A stretch of 64,000 nt of DNA from Sipunculus nudus (GCA_026874595.1 CM049320.1:8311464-8375463), one strand, 5' to 3'. Positions 36,480 through 46,665 are shown, numbered from the stretch's first letter. Notes: a model not told the origin generated them from the sequence alone. Numbers and translations are program-made.

Positions 36480-37165
36480 GACATGTTTCACGTTTCTATT
36501 TAAAACACCATTCTGTCCAATGTTTCGAAACATGTTTCCAGCATGTGTCAAGACTCACTGATGTTTCAACTGCGAAAACATGTTTTTAATCCTCTTGAAA
36601 CATGTTTATATATAAAGCATGTTTCACGCACAGAGAAAATTTCATGGACAGCAAGATAAAACATGTCTCTGTGTTACATGTTTTTATATGAAATATGTCG
36701 CATATATGACATGTCTTAAGACATGTCTCATTTTTCATAAAACATGTAACTATTTAAAACGTTTGTTTATTCTAAAACATGTAGTTGTCCCATTTTTCGA
36801 AACATGTTTTCTCATAAGAAACATGTTTTAAATTTAGAGTTAAACATGTCTCAGTGTTACATGTCTTTATATGAAATATGTCACATATAAGACATGTTTT
36901 AAGACATGTTTCACTTTCATAAAACATGTAACTATTCCAAACGTCTGTTCAGCCTAAAACGTGTAGTTGTCCCATTTTTCGAAACATGTGTTTTCCAAAG
37001 AAATATGTTTTTAACTTAGAGCAAAACATGTGTTTCATGTTTTTATATGAAATATGTTTCAAACGAAAGTTTCGTTTTCCTAGAAAAAAATAACATTTGC
37101 CCATCGAAGGCATATTTGCATTTTTATCATGTCTCAAAAATGTCTACAAAATAAAACATGTTTTG
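36480..37165. repeat. Left ACATGT palindrome array with 183-bp tandem duplication
   Basis: Twenty ACATGT hexamers, mostly as AAACATGTTT or AGACATGTCT. The block from about 36655 is repeated at an offset of 183 bp (GTGTTACATG at 36671 and GTGTTACATG at 36854), with a partial third unit near 37022. Shared words include ACATGTAACTATT, GTAGTTGTCCCATTTTTCG and TATATGAAATATGT. Such arrays are typical transposase-binding subterminal repeats. Confidence 0.8.
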
Positions 37166-37169
37166 AAAA

Positions 37170-39300
37170 ATATTTAAAGTCACAGAAAATGTTCTTTGTT
37201 GTTTGTCTTTGTCGTTTTATGTCCACTGCAACCATTATGAAAACCTGACGAGGTGCTTCTGATGAAACAACTCATAAATTTACTGGAAAGATAACATTTA
37301 TTCCTTAGACAATGCTTTCTAATTTGGAGGATGCACTGAACAGGAAACGTTTCCAGTATGGGTTATCAGTTATAGGTTATTATATAAAGCTACCAGGAAC
37401 CTTCATTAATTGATTGTCTCCTTAAATTTCCCAGATCAAATACATTACAGCCAGTTGCTGAAGACGAAATCTTATCTATCATAATAATAGAAACATATAT
37501 CAAAACAGAATTACTTATTGTGGGTAAAAAAACATATTAAAAGTGATTTAAAATACCATGTATAAGTCTAAGACTCATAACTGGTCCCATATCATTATAA
37601 AAGGCAGGAACTCTTATCTCAAAAGATGATAAAAGAATATTTTACATATCAGTATATTTAAAATGGGCAATGCTGATAGGCTGATAGTCTGATGGCAGTT
37701 CATGGATTCTACAAAATTTTCGTTAGTTTAAAAATGCTTGGCATTAAATGTGGAATACATAATGCAGACCTATATCAGAAATGGCCATGTATATTATATT
37801 TGAAATACACAGTTTTCTGTAAGTGTTCTTTTACAATAGATGCAGTCATGCACATTAACAGCGATAAGATAAGGTTCATTTAGTATCTACTTAAATATCT
37901 GTTGTCTGCATGTATTCATTTATCATATCAATACTGAATGTACCAGTACTTATACAATTTTGTCTTCCCCATAGCTGTATACACAAATATTATTAACTAT
38001 GAATTACAACAATAATTAAACCTAGCAAACCTAATCTGATCTGCTGCACAATGAATAACAAGGAACTTATGGGTCATGGCGCTCAGCTGGAATTGGTAAC
38101 GAGAAAATTTGTATAAAATTCTAGTAAATGGAAATGAGGTTATATTTTATTTTTTATTAATATTTTAAAAATGTTCAGCATATAAATATACACATAATAT
38201 GCTCTACCGAGTTGTATTACTTACACATTTGGCGTGTTTGGTGTGGACTTTACAATTTTATGGACAACCTGAAAGATGCTGGGGCCTCTCATGATTACAC
38301 ATTTGTATAATTAAAGATTTCATATTCTGACTGCAACATGCATGTAATAAATACCCACTTGGACTGTGTGAAACCCTTTTTAATGTACAATTATGAAGAA
38401 AGTGGAGGTGAGCTACAGTATAATAATACACATTTAATTTAATAATTGCAATAAGGAAAAAAATTGGTGATGAAAGAATTCATTTGATTAAGAAAAATCT
38501 TAATTAATATTTCTGAAAACTGGTTTAACATACTGCCAGTTTAGCTAAAAATGAAATTATATGAACGTTTACTCAATATACCTGACTACAAGCACCAGTG
38601 CTTTGCTCAATAATGCCCAGCCAGCTTAAGAGATTTGAATGAAATGCTATAATGTATACACCAATTTGCAAGTTTTGTTTTAATATTTAATTTCAGCAAT
38701 TTAATTTAATTAAAAAAAATCAACTAAGTTGACAATTCAAGAGAAAACAGATTAAAAATATTTAAATAATGGCTAAAAGTAGCTGCTCTCATAGCTTTAA
38801 TATATAATAAATAAGTTTAAACCTATTACAATTTACAACTGAAAATATAAAATACAGCTTGCATTTAATTCTAAACACTTAAAAGCCAAAGAGTCTTAGT
38901 CAGCGAGCTAAAACTGTAAAAGTTGAATAATTATTTGATAAAAACCTCTTAAAAAGTTGCTCTTGAATTTTCTAATAGCAATAAGAACATTTAAGTGTAT
39001 CAAATTTTTCTTAACATTAAATATCTTTCTTCTTCCGAAAGAAAACTTGAAACATGCATTATATTTTATGAGTGTTAATTTTTTCATATGAAGTATATTC
39101 CTTTTAGATATTTTTTTTTATGTTGGACTGTTTTCTACAATCTAACCAAACACATCCTGAATCAGAAAACAACTTAGGTTTACTAGCATGAAAAAACTGT
39201 AAATTAAATGTTCCAATACTATAAATTTTTGCATGCACTGTAACAACTGCAAGTATTGCAATTATATAAAAGTGACTATCATATTTATATGTTTTTTGAA
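37170..39300. other. Element body, AT-rich, no gene recognised
   Basis: AT-rich sequence without clear coding signal on either strand. On the minus strand it lies downstream of the exon-like pieces described below and could be 3' UTR or intron. Confidence 0.4.
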
Positions 39301-39321
39301 GGTAGCAACACTGATCTCAGA

Positions 39322-39583
39322 TCATGAATGAGCATTTACAGAATTCAGACATACAAATATATTTACTTTCAGTGTTTCTGGCTTCAGTCTGACTACAGCC
39401 AATTTTTTACAGCCAAAAAGGGTAATAGAAAATACAGAAAAGGCTGGCATCAACAAAATCTCCCATGACTGAAGATTTCTCAGCAATTCAGCATAGTTGA
39501 GAGGCACATCAGCTGCTATTCTTATTAGTGTATCAAAAGAATCTATCAGAGCAATACTGAAAGCACCCTAATTAAACATCTAA
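39322..39583 (-). CDS. Candidate minus-strand coding segment, unknown
   Basis: A minus-strand open stretch reads GAFSIALIDSFDTLIRIAAD, then LNYAELLRNLQSW and MPAFSVFSITLFGCKK. An acceptor-like TTTAATTAG precedes it. Its composition looks protein-like rather than random. LIDSFDTL recalls the GH47 mannosidase motif LIDxLDTL, but the following residues do not, so I do not assign the family. It may be an exon of the gene suggested at 40.2-42.95 kb. Confidence 0.2.
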
Positions 39584-40254
39584 TAATTTCATAATACCAA
39601 ATCCTTGGTTTGTATCACTTTAATGTAAATTTGAAATTAGAATCCTAAAACAAGGCCTCCATCTGTAAATACTTGAAGCTTTACAAGGTTACATTTATGC
39701 AATCAATCATGACAATTAAATACTACAAATTACACATTTGCCAAATATAGCCTGTACCATCACATTTGGAACTTTAACATAAATACAAGTTTGGTGCAAA
39801 TGAAGCCTCATACAAATAATGAAAAACATGATTAATCAGCCAGATTGTACAAGAATAAGTAACTGCTGTATGTTCACAGTGATTCATCAAACATTTCCAA
39901 GAGTTGGAAAAATCCAGTTACCATAAAAAAGAGTGAAACATTTTATATATGTGAATAGTAAAATTCATAAAAGATTTCTCAGAAAATATGTAGAACACTA
40001 AGGATGTAACAAAAGAATCAAATACTAAATTATTTTAATGCAGCCACAAACTGTGGAAGAAGTCCTTATTGGGCACTTTATTTTCAAGACACTCTTCCTG
40101 AAGTGGGTTAAGAAGTTGCATGTATTGTGCTGGGTTAGTTATATTAAGAATAGAGTGCGAAGTAGGTACGAGGTTTTCCATACTGAACCATTCTCAAATA
40201 AACATATCTTCATGGAGTTACTCAAAATAGCACCTGACCTCACTTCTCCATTGT

Positions 40255-40320
40255 CTATGATAAAACAGGTGTTGGTTCTGTACCCTCTTGTGTACAAAAT
40301 GAATCTTCTTTGACATCTTT
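40255..40320 (-). CDS. Candidate terminal exon on the minus strand
   Basis: A pyrimidine-rich acceptor, CTACACCTTTTTCAG, sits immediately upstream (40321-40335). One frame reads KDVKEDSFCTQEGTEPTPVL, then S and stop TAG (40257-40255): 21 residues, acidic and S/T/P-rich as in many protein C-termini. A second frame starting one base later is open for about 33 codons (KMSKKIHFVHKRVQ...) and matches the phase left by the exon at 42066-42161. I cannot choose between them. Confidence 0.3.
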   Translation of the reverse strand, partial: KDVKEDSFCTQEGTEPTPVLS

Positions 40321-40406
40321 CTGAAAAAGGTGTAGCAATTTATCAGTAGCTAAATTGTGTTATTTCCATAGTCAGTTTGGAGAAAAAGATGAAATAGTAT
40401 TAACAG

Positions 40407-40560
40407 TCAGCAACACAGCTGACAGTTCTTAAACATGCATGCAGCTGCATGGAATGCACTGACATCAGCTAGATACTGACACAAGTCCAAAAAGAATTTA
40501 TTATAGTTATTTATATGTTGGTTTCTTTTATAAAATGAAAATGTCCACTTCTTACATTTT
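40407..40560 (-). CDS. Candidate minus-strand coding segment, Cys/Ala-rich
   Basis: A minus-strand frame of about 50 codons reads KFFLDLCQYLADVSAFHAAA then CMFKNCQLCC and stop TGA (40409-40407). The four cysteines and ordered composition suggest former coding sequence, but no clear splice acceptor precedes it and no family is recognised. Confidence 0.2.
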
Positions 40561-40939
40561 ATTCAAATACTGTTTACACCTGGTAACATAATGATGATAT
40601 ATAAGAATAAGGCCTCTAAAAGTTATACCTCTTTAATGCAATATTAATGTTTACAACAATTGAATCAAAGACCCCTAAGGAATTTAAAGCTGCTGGCTAT
40701 CAAAATATGTTGCAAGCATCTGTCATTTAATAATTCAGTGGCATTGACAATAACAAAATAAAACATCACATGTACTTTATATTTAATCGAGGATTCAAAA
40801 ATATGTTACCTGCAAATATGTTCAACTATTACCAAAAATTATACAAGAAGGAAAAATTTGCTTCCTTGTTAATAATAGAAAATTTGGATAAAGTGAAGCA
40901 AGAATTACTAAATTAAATAATCACTCTCTCCCCAAATTC

Positions 40940-41785
40940 ACTCCAGGGTAAACTGGAACCACTATACCACCATTACCACCAATATACCCACATCCAGCCT
41001 TGGTACCCTGGAAACCATCCCACCACCAATATTTACCCATCCAGCCTGGGTATCAAAAGCAGTCCCACCACCAACACTTATGTACACAGATCCAGCCTTG
41101 GTACCCTGGACTCCATTCCAACAACATCCATGTACACACATCCAACCTTGATACCCTTGACCCAATTCCAGCAACACCCATGTACACATATCCAGCCTTT
41201 GTACCCTGGACCACATTCCACAAACATCCATGATCACACATCCAGCCTTTGTACCCTGGACTCCAGTCCATCACCAGTCATGTAATCACATATCCAGCCT
41301 TAGTACCCTAGACCCAGTTCCATCAACACTGTGTGCACACAACCATCCTTGGTACCACCACCAGTCATGTTTTCACACATCCAGACTTGGTATCCTGAAC
41401 CCTATTCCACAAGCACCACCTATATGCATGCATCCAGCACTGGTACCCTGGATCCTATTCCCCCAACACTACAAATGTGCACACATCCATTCTTGGTACC
41501 CTGAACCCCATTCCACCAACACCCATGTACTTTCAACCAGCCTTGGTACCTTGGACCTAAGTTCACCACCAGTCATGTATTCGCACATCCAGACTTGGTG
41601 CTCTGAACCCAGTTCCACCAACACCCATGTACACACACCCAGCCATGGTACTCTTGACCAAAACCCACAAGCACCACACATCAAGCATTGGTACCCTGGA
41701 CTCCATTCACACATCCAGCCTTGTTACTGTGGAACCTATTCCACCATCACCACTCATGTACACACATTCAGCATTGATAAGATGC
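40940..41785. repeat. ~50-bp minisatellite, about 17 units
   Basis: Unit consensus resembles CCAGCCTTGGTACCCTGGAC followed by CCATTCCACCAACACCCATG and TACACACAT. Units are mostly 47-53 bp; two are truncated (about 38 and 28 bp). The unit lacks stop codons in several frames on both strands, so open frames up to 192 codons (41230-41808) arise without coding function. Markers ACCAGTCATGT, CCAGACTTGG, CACAAGCACC and GCAYTGGTACC recur in the same order twice (about 41349-41450 and 41565-41700), a higher-order period of about four units. Confidence 0.9.
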
Positions 41786-42065
41786 ATAAATTACCTTTTT
41801 GTTTATGATGTGCTCATGAGGTAATCTTTTAACATGCTGCAGATTTAATCTAAACAAATATAATATTGCACATAATTACAGGTTTTGAATTTGCTAATTT
41901 TATCATTCTGATCACAAATTACTTATGTTATCCTTATTCATCTTCTAAATTCAAGGTTTCAGTAAAACTGCCTTGAAAAATTTAACAAAATTATCATTGC
42001 AAAGCCTACTTCTTGAAACAGCAAAATTTTCATCATGCATCACATTTGATAAAGAAATATCTTAC

Positions 42066-42161
42066 CTACTCAGCAGCCAATACATGTATACTTGGGTCCA
42101 CAATGCACCCAAAGATGGGTCATGGTTATGCCGAACCAAATTGAATTTTGCACAGTAGTTT
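42066..42161 (-). CDS. Candidate 96-nt internal exon on the minus strand
   Basis: An acceptor, CAGCTTTTTATTAG, precedes position 42161, and the donor AGTAG|GTAAGATATT follows 42066. Between them one frame stays open for 31 codons: NYCAKFNLVRHNHDPSL, then GALWTQVYMYWLLS, plus two bases. Length and phase (1 + 93 + 2) make it a symmetric phase-2 exon. It contains no recognisable domain. It lies inside the 6.8-kb element, on the same strand as the other candidate exons. Confidence 0.35.
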
Positions 42162-42302
42162 CTAATAAAAAGCTGCTAATGACCACTTTTTTACTTTAAA
42201 AAATATAAAAACAACATGTCTATTTTAAAGCAATTTTTAAATATAAAAAGACTCCAAATTTCAAAGACTGCCACAGTCATTAGTATTTCCTGCTTGCTTG
42301 AT

Positions 42303-42620
42303 TGCCCCCTGTTAAATGTACTTACTTGCAGGGTCATCATAACCAGGGTGGTTAACACCCCCCCCCCGAAGATAAATTGACGCTACTACTTACTTGTGTT
42401 CTGGACTAACATGGAATAAGTGCACTGGAAAGTCTTATATTCAGGGGCACGGCATTGTGGGGTTGGGGGTTCCAAGGGGTCAAGAAAGCCCCCCCCCCTT
42501 TACAATGACAACCAGTGAACTATTGGCCCTTTAGAGGGCTGTATCCCATCAGCTTTTGAAAAGTAGGACTTTTATTTTGGAAATCCCCCCCCGAGGTTAG
42601 ATCCCCCCATCTTTCCAAAA
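42303..42620. repeat. Poly-C/G-bearing repeat patch with CAGGGG ends
   Basis: GCCCCCTG (near 42304), CAGGGGCAC (42442) and three C8-C11 runs lie within 320 bp. These are hAT-like end words, as in the 43545-43749 MITE, but I cannot pair them into one element. On the minus strand, CCTGCAA|GTAAGTACA near 42330 is a very good donor site. Confidence 0.35.
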
Positions 42621-42817
42621 TCCTGTACATACCCTTGTATATGAATTGTCTCATAAGTGACATTACTGTATTTGAATGTTGGTTTGTACTTTACGTTGCA
42701 TACTAATTCTTGTGAAGGTAAAATGTCGTTGTAATTTATATAAAGCATGAATATTTGTATCTCTATGAGCGATATTATGAATATATATACTGTTCACAAA
42801 CTTAACGTTTGACTCAC

Positions 42818-42946
42818 CTTTTAATTTCTGGCAAATTATATTTTGGGTTGCTACAGGAAACCTTCTCTGCGCCCTAGACTGAACATCATCCAAGGTGGAC
42901 CTGGTAATTGCTCAAAATCACGTTCCGTTTTTTCGGAAGTTTTCAT
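42818..42946 (-). CDS. Candidate first exon on the minus strand
   Basis: An ATG at 42946-42944 opens MKTSEKTERDFEQLPGPPWM, and this frame stops at a TAG after 31 codons. A second frame (TRSTLDDVQSRAQRRFPVAT then QNIICQKLKG) runs into a near-consensus donor, AAAAG|GTGAGTC, with the exon ending at 42818. The two frames do not join, so either this is a 5' UTR exon with a decoy ATG or a frameshift has occurred. It lies just inside the right ACATGT array, where a transposon promoter and first exon might be expected. Confidence 0.25.
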
Positions 42947-43064
42947 CTTTCCCGCGATCACTGACAATCAGTTTATCATATGAATGGGGAGAATATTCGG
43001 TCATGTGATCAGTGGCAAAAAATAACGGCGGTTAAAACAAGTAAAATGTAATTTTTCGCTCGAG

Positions 43065-43251
43065 ACATGTCTTAAAACATGTATTTGACATGTTTCCCAC
43101 ATGTAACGACATAGCATGATGTTTCAATGGACCCAATTTTGAAACAAACGGTGAAACATGTTTTGAAACATGTCTAAAATTGGAACATGTTTGCATACAA
43201 AACATGCTAAACATCATGTAAAACATCTGTGAAACGTCATTTTTTAGAGTG
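43065..43251. repeat. Right ACATGT array and terminal inverted repeat
   Basis: Seven ACATGT hexamers plus ACATGC/ACATCATG variants occur in about 170 bp, ending in the inverted TTTTTAGAGTG. This is shorter than the left array and lacks the 183-bp duplication. Confidence 0.75.
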
Positions 43252-43264
43252 TAGTTGTTTGCAT

Positions 43265-43380
43265 GCTTATACACCGTTTTTAATCGATTTTTGAAAAAAA
43301 ATATTCGATTTAATCAAATTTAAAAGAAAACGACCAATCTTCGATTAAATGATTAATCGGCAAACCACTATGAGCTTTAC
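43265..43380. repeat. AATCGATT-motif patch
   Basis: TTAATCGATTTTTG, TTCGATTTAATC and TCGATTAAATGATTAATCGG occur within about 110 bp. See 36190-36245 for the possible partner. Confidence 0.45.
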
Positions 43381-43544
43381 TGAGTATCATTTCGGTTCTC
43401 AATGAAGAATCTGCGTGAGAATTTTCAGTCAGTAATGGAAGCTATTATAAATCTGTCGTGAGTCACAATTCTAAAGCTTACTTTTCACACAAGATATTTT
43501 CAGCTGCATCTTAAATACAGGGATTATCACGTGGTGTCCTTTTT

Positions 43545-43749
43545 CAGGGGCGGATCCAGGTCTTTAGAAAAATTGGGCTGGACACCCTGGCTCAGATGGT
43601 CGCGTGGGCTCGGAATGTCAGCAGACGTATACATAAATAGCGCAGCAGGCAGAAATAGGGAAATAAACTTATGTTTTTCGTTTTTGATCTTCATTTCTTT
43701 CATATTCTTTGTTTGAGAAAGCCCCCCCCCCCCCCCAAATTGGCCCCTG
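43545..43749. mobile_element. 205-bp hAT-like MITE
   Basis: The left end is CAGGGGCGGATCCAGGTC and the right end, in complement, is CAGGGGCCAATTTGGGGG. A C16 run lies inside the right end. CAGGGGCGGATCCAGG is a hallmark hAT end. The flanking 8-mers TCCTTTTT and CATTTACG do not match, so the target duplication is not visible. No coding capacity. Confidence 0.7.
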
Positions 43750-44218
43750 CATTTACGTATTAATTAAGAAGCCATCAGAACGTGCTCTGCTATACCTTAT
43801 GTATGTGATTCAATATTATATTTATAGAAGACTTAGAAGACGATGAGGTTCTGAAGTTGTCAGGCGCAGTTTCCGGAAAACAGAGTGTAACAGTTTCTTG
43901 AAGCCTACGTCCTATAACCAAGACGCACAATGATATCAGTCTAAATGTTTCAGACATTTCCTTCTGCCAGTCAGAACATCAGCGTTCGTAACCAGTTCAA
44001 CTGTGGATTTTCATTCAATTCGTGAGCCTTGTTTCAGTGGGGGACGTGTCTCCTTATCATAAAGTGGGAAACTATGTACCTTTGTCGATCTCACTTCTTA
44101 ATATATGCCTAAAGGTTTTTTTGGTTTGTTGGGCTACTCAAAATGAGAAGAAAATTATATATAATATGCGGTAGTTGGCCCCTAAACCGGCGTAATCCAC
44201 AGCTCACATTACAGCTGT
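43750..44218. other. No gene seen
   Basis: Nothing recognisable between the hAT MITE and the TRIM. Confidence 0.5.
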
Positions 44219-44372
44219 TGTTACGAACACAAATTGCTCAGGGAAAAAGACTTTGCTGATCTGGATTCGAACCCATGTCGGTGGCGCTTAAGTCCGGCGT
44301 ACCAACCGCTTCGCTAGTAAAACAAGCTTTACTAGCGAGACAGTTCGGTCCGCTTTTATGTCACTCGTAACG
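44219..44372 (-). promoter_or_regulatory. TRIM 3' LTR with A box and B box
   Basis: Minus-strand A box TAGCGAAGCGG at 44316-44306 and B box GGGTTCGAATCC at 44274-44263 match the Pol III internal promoter consensus closely; the spacing is tRNA-like. Just upstream, CGCTAGTAAA-GCTTGT-TTTACTAGCG forms a perfect 10-bp hairpin that overlaps the A box. The LTR's outer TG appears mutated at the PPT side (GTGCGTTACG). Confidence 0.7.
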
Positions 44373-44500
44373 CACCCCCTCTTAAGAGTGTTCTGCTATC
44401 AGAACAAGACTATCCCAAGAGTCACACCTTCGGTGAACTAGGTGGCGTTATTATCTAATTACTTCAAACCACCATTCCCGGGGCCACAAAGTTTGCCGTC

Positions 44501-44518
44501 ATCCCGGAGGAGCCCCCA
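44501..44518 (-). other. Primer binding site, tRNA-Pro type
   Basis: On the minus strand it reads TGGGGGCTCCTCCGGGAT, two bases after the LTR's terminal CA. Seventeen of 18 bases match the complement of the tRNA-Pro 3' end as used by several LTR retroelements. Confidence 0.7.
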
Positions 44519-44520
44519 TT

Positions 44521-44672
44521 TGTTACGAAGAAAATTTGTTCAGGGAAAAAGACTGGGCCGATCCGAGATTCGAACCAATGTCGCTGGCGCTCAAGTCCGG
44601 CGTACCAACCGCTTCGCAAAGCAAGCGTTACTAGAGAGGCAGTTCGGTCCGTTTTTATGTCATCCCATAACA
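44521..44672 (-). promoter_or_regulatory. TRIM 5' LTR with A box and B box
   Basis: A box TTGCGAAGCGG at 44619-44609 has one change from the other copies, and the B box GGTTCGAATCTC is at 44576-44565. The hairpin arm is disrupted here (GTAACGCTTGCTTTGCG). A Pol III transcript started in this LTR would run through the PBS. Confidence 0.65.
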
Positions 44673-44679
44673 TTGTAAA

Positions 44680-46601
44680 CCAAACTCTAATTATGAATAA
44701 AATATGGTGTTGAAAATTGAGAAAAAAATAGCTTTTACGTAACTAATATAATTAGTTTATACTCCGTAAATATGGCGGGACTAAAGAAAATAATTATATT
44801 CGTAGGGAGAGGTTGTCTTTTTTGTCAAAAGGGGGTTGCCCGGAGAATTTCATAAATGTAGTCAATTACTTGCACAAAATGTTGCATTATGACGATGATG
44901 TATAAGCCAGAGGGGAGGTCACATGGTTATGTAGACTTCATGGAGGGACGTATCCGGGCAACATTTTTTCTTTCTCTAGTACAGTGATGAACTCAAAGTA
45001 AAATTTACGTCTCTGGTTCTGGGCTGAATTTTTAAGAAACAGTTTCATTGCCGATTTCATCCCTTGGAGAACTCGAGTCTATGCTTACCAAGGATTGATA
45101 CAGGCCGGTGCACGCACGATATAAGCCGGCAGTGATACAGACTATTCACGTAGCGTCGTATCGGAGGAACAGAAGTACCTGTACCCGGGAAGGAGGTTCT
45201 GCATCCCAATGATAGCAGGTTTGGTCGGTTATTCATATCAGATAACTAACTACCGGGCTTTCAAATTCAAGCAAAAATACCCTTCATAAGTCCGCTCTAT
45301 CAACAGACTGCTCGTTCATTCCAATATCGATTGTCGTATTTCGTATCTAACATTTAAAGAGCACCTGCTGTGTTCCTTGTTATGGATTTTTTCACAAGAT
45401 TTAGGTTTATAGTATTTTTTCAGCAGTTTTGGTAGAGTTGCAAAAAAAATAAAAAAAAGTCGGAAAAGAAGTTGCACAAATATTATTTAAATGCAGATTT
45501 ATAGGAATTAGGATTTTACAGGATTTATTAGAATTCAGTTAAACATATTGGAGACGAGAGATGGACAGAAGAGGCTGACATTGAAAGGAGGACAGTGTCA
45601 GGAGTAAAAAAAAAAGAATTTAGAAGCGAAGACAGATATCCTTATAGTCGTACGAGCATCAACACACACGCGAGCGTCTACTGTATAAGCCAAGAGTGTA
45701 GGTTTATTAAACGAAATGAGATACATACCAAATACCCCAACGGGAACATTTAAGGTTTTTAATGGTATCATTTGAATATAACAAATTTCCTTGGTGGAAG
45801 GACGGACTCGAAAACTCAGTGTCCGTCCTCGCCGACAAGTGTGGGGAAAAAGCCTTTATATTGCTAATATGAAGCCCAAGAGACGGTCCTACGACGGAGC
45901 TATGGCCGGATTATACCATATTGGTAAGCATTTCATTTTGTATTACGAGAAATGTCAAGCCACCTGAGATTTTGACTCTGGGTGGAAACGGTGTAGTCTG
46001 TCGTGGAGTACGACTGTCATGACATATTTCACGATGAGAGATTTTGTTCTACCCTTTGCTCAGCGTCCCCCACCTCTATGAATTCTATCCCTTCCTCATC
46101 TGTCTCGGTGACTCCCAGAGCATTTGAACCACTATCCGTTACGTAAATAACAATCACTGTTGATTTTGCCTAGGGGCGTTTTTTCTTTGCTGGTTTGGTT
46201 AAAAAAATACAAAATACAGTGTCGTACTTCCCTTTGTTCAGTATTTTTGCATATTTTATATCAGGTTTGCGCTGACAAGCAAGGCGATTTTCAGCATTGT
46301 TCTCCAATTGTTCTACCCTGACAGCTTCATTTCGCTTATAAGGATATAGTTCCTTAATTATTGCTGAAAACCTAATCTGTTTTCAACCAGACAGAATGGT
46401 ACTAACGAAAAAAAGTTTTTTTTTTATATTCTAATATTTTCTTTCTTCATTTCCGCGTTTTTCACCCAGTTTTAACCAAGTAATCTTAGGATTACAATCA
46501 AATTTTCGAAATAAATATAACATTTATAAGAAAAATAATAATAAAAATGAAATAATCAATTCAGATCTTGGCTTTCGTATCATCTTGTATATTAAGTTTT
46601 A

Positions 46602-46665
<64 letters not shown>

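Larger units (their letters stand above)
36464..43251. mobile_element. 6.8-kb DNA transposon with TA target duplication
   Basis: The ends are CACTCTAAAAACTGA (36464) and, in complement, CACTCTAAAAAATGA (43251), flanked on both sides by TA (36462-36463 and 43252-43253). Inside each end is an array of the palindrome ACATGT: 20 hexamers in 36480-37165 and 7 in 43065-43200. The two arms are in inverted arrangement, so these are one element's ends. The 5.5-kb body (37.2-42.6 kb) has a different texture: A/T-rich with no (TA)n arrays, a 50-bp minisatellite, and minus-strand exon-like pieces. TA duplication fits the Tc1/mariner or similar superfamilies, but no DDE transposase was recognised. The body could be captured host sequence, a non-canonical transposase gene, or later insertions. 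Confidence 0.65.
44219..44672 (-). mobile_element. 454-bp TRIM retrotransposon with Pol III promoter in its LTRs
   Basis: Two direct repeats of about 153 bp (44219-44372 and 44521-44672) flank a 148-bp middle. Read on the minus strand, the 5' LTR runs TGTTATGG...CGTAACA. Two bases later comes TGGGGGCTCCTCCGGGAT (44518-44501), which differs at one base from the tRNA-Pro primer binding site of known retroelements (TGGGGGCTCGTCCGGGAT). The middle ends in the purine tract AAGAGGGGG (44383-44375) directly before the 3' LTR. Each LTR carries a tRNA-like A box and B box. There is no coding sequence; the size fits terminal-repeat retrotransposons in miniature. Flanks CTGT and TTGT are a possible 4-bp target duplication with one change. 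Two SINEs in tandem is the alternative, but that would not explain the PBS and PPT. Confidence 0.75.

Noticed and set aside
39470-39583. LIDSFDTL as a GH47 (EDEM-like) mannosidase exon
   Set aside because: Only about eight residues resemble the family; the sequence after them does not, and no donor site sits at the end of the similarity.
41230-41808. 192-codon plus-strand open frame
   Set aside because: It lies wholly in the 50-bp minisatellite. The unit is not a multiple of three and opposite-strand frames are equally open.
44442-44678. Open frames of about 70 codons on both strands of the TRIM
   Set aside because: They span LTR and middle regions, overlap the PBS and are not shared with the 9.5-kb copy.
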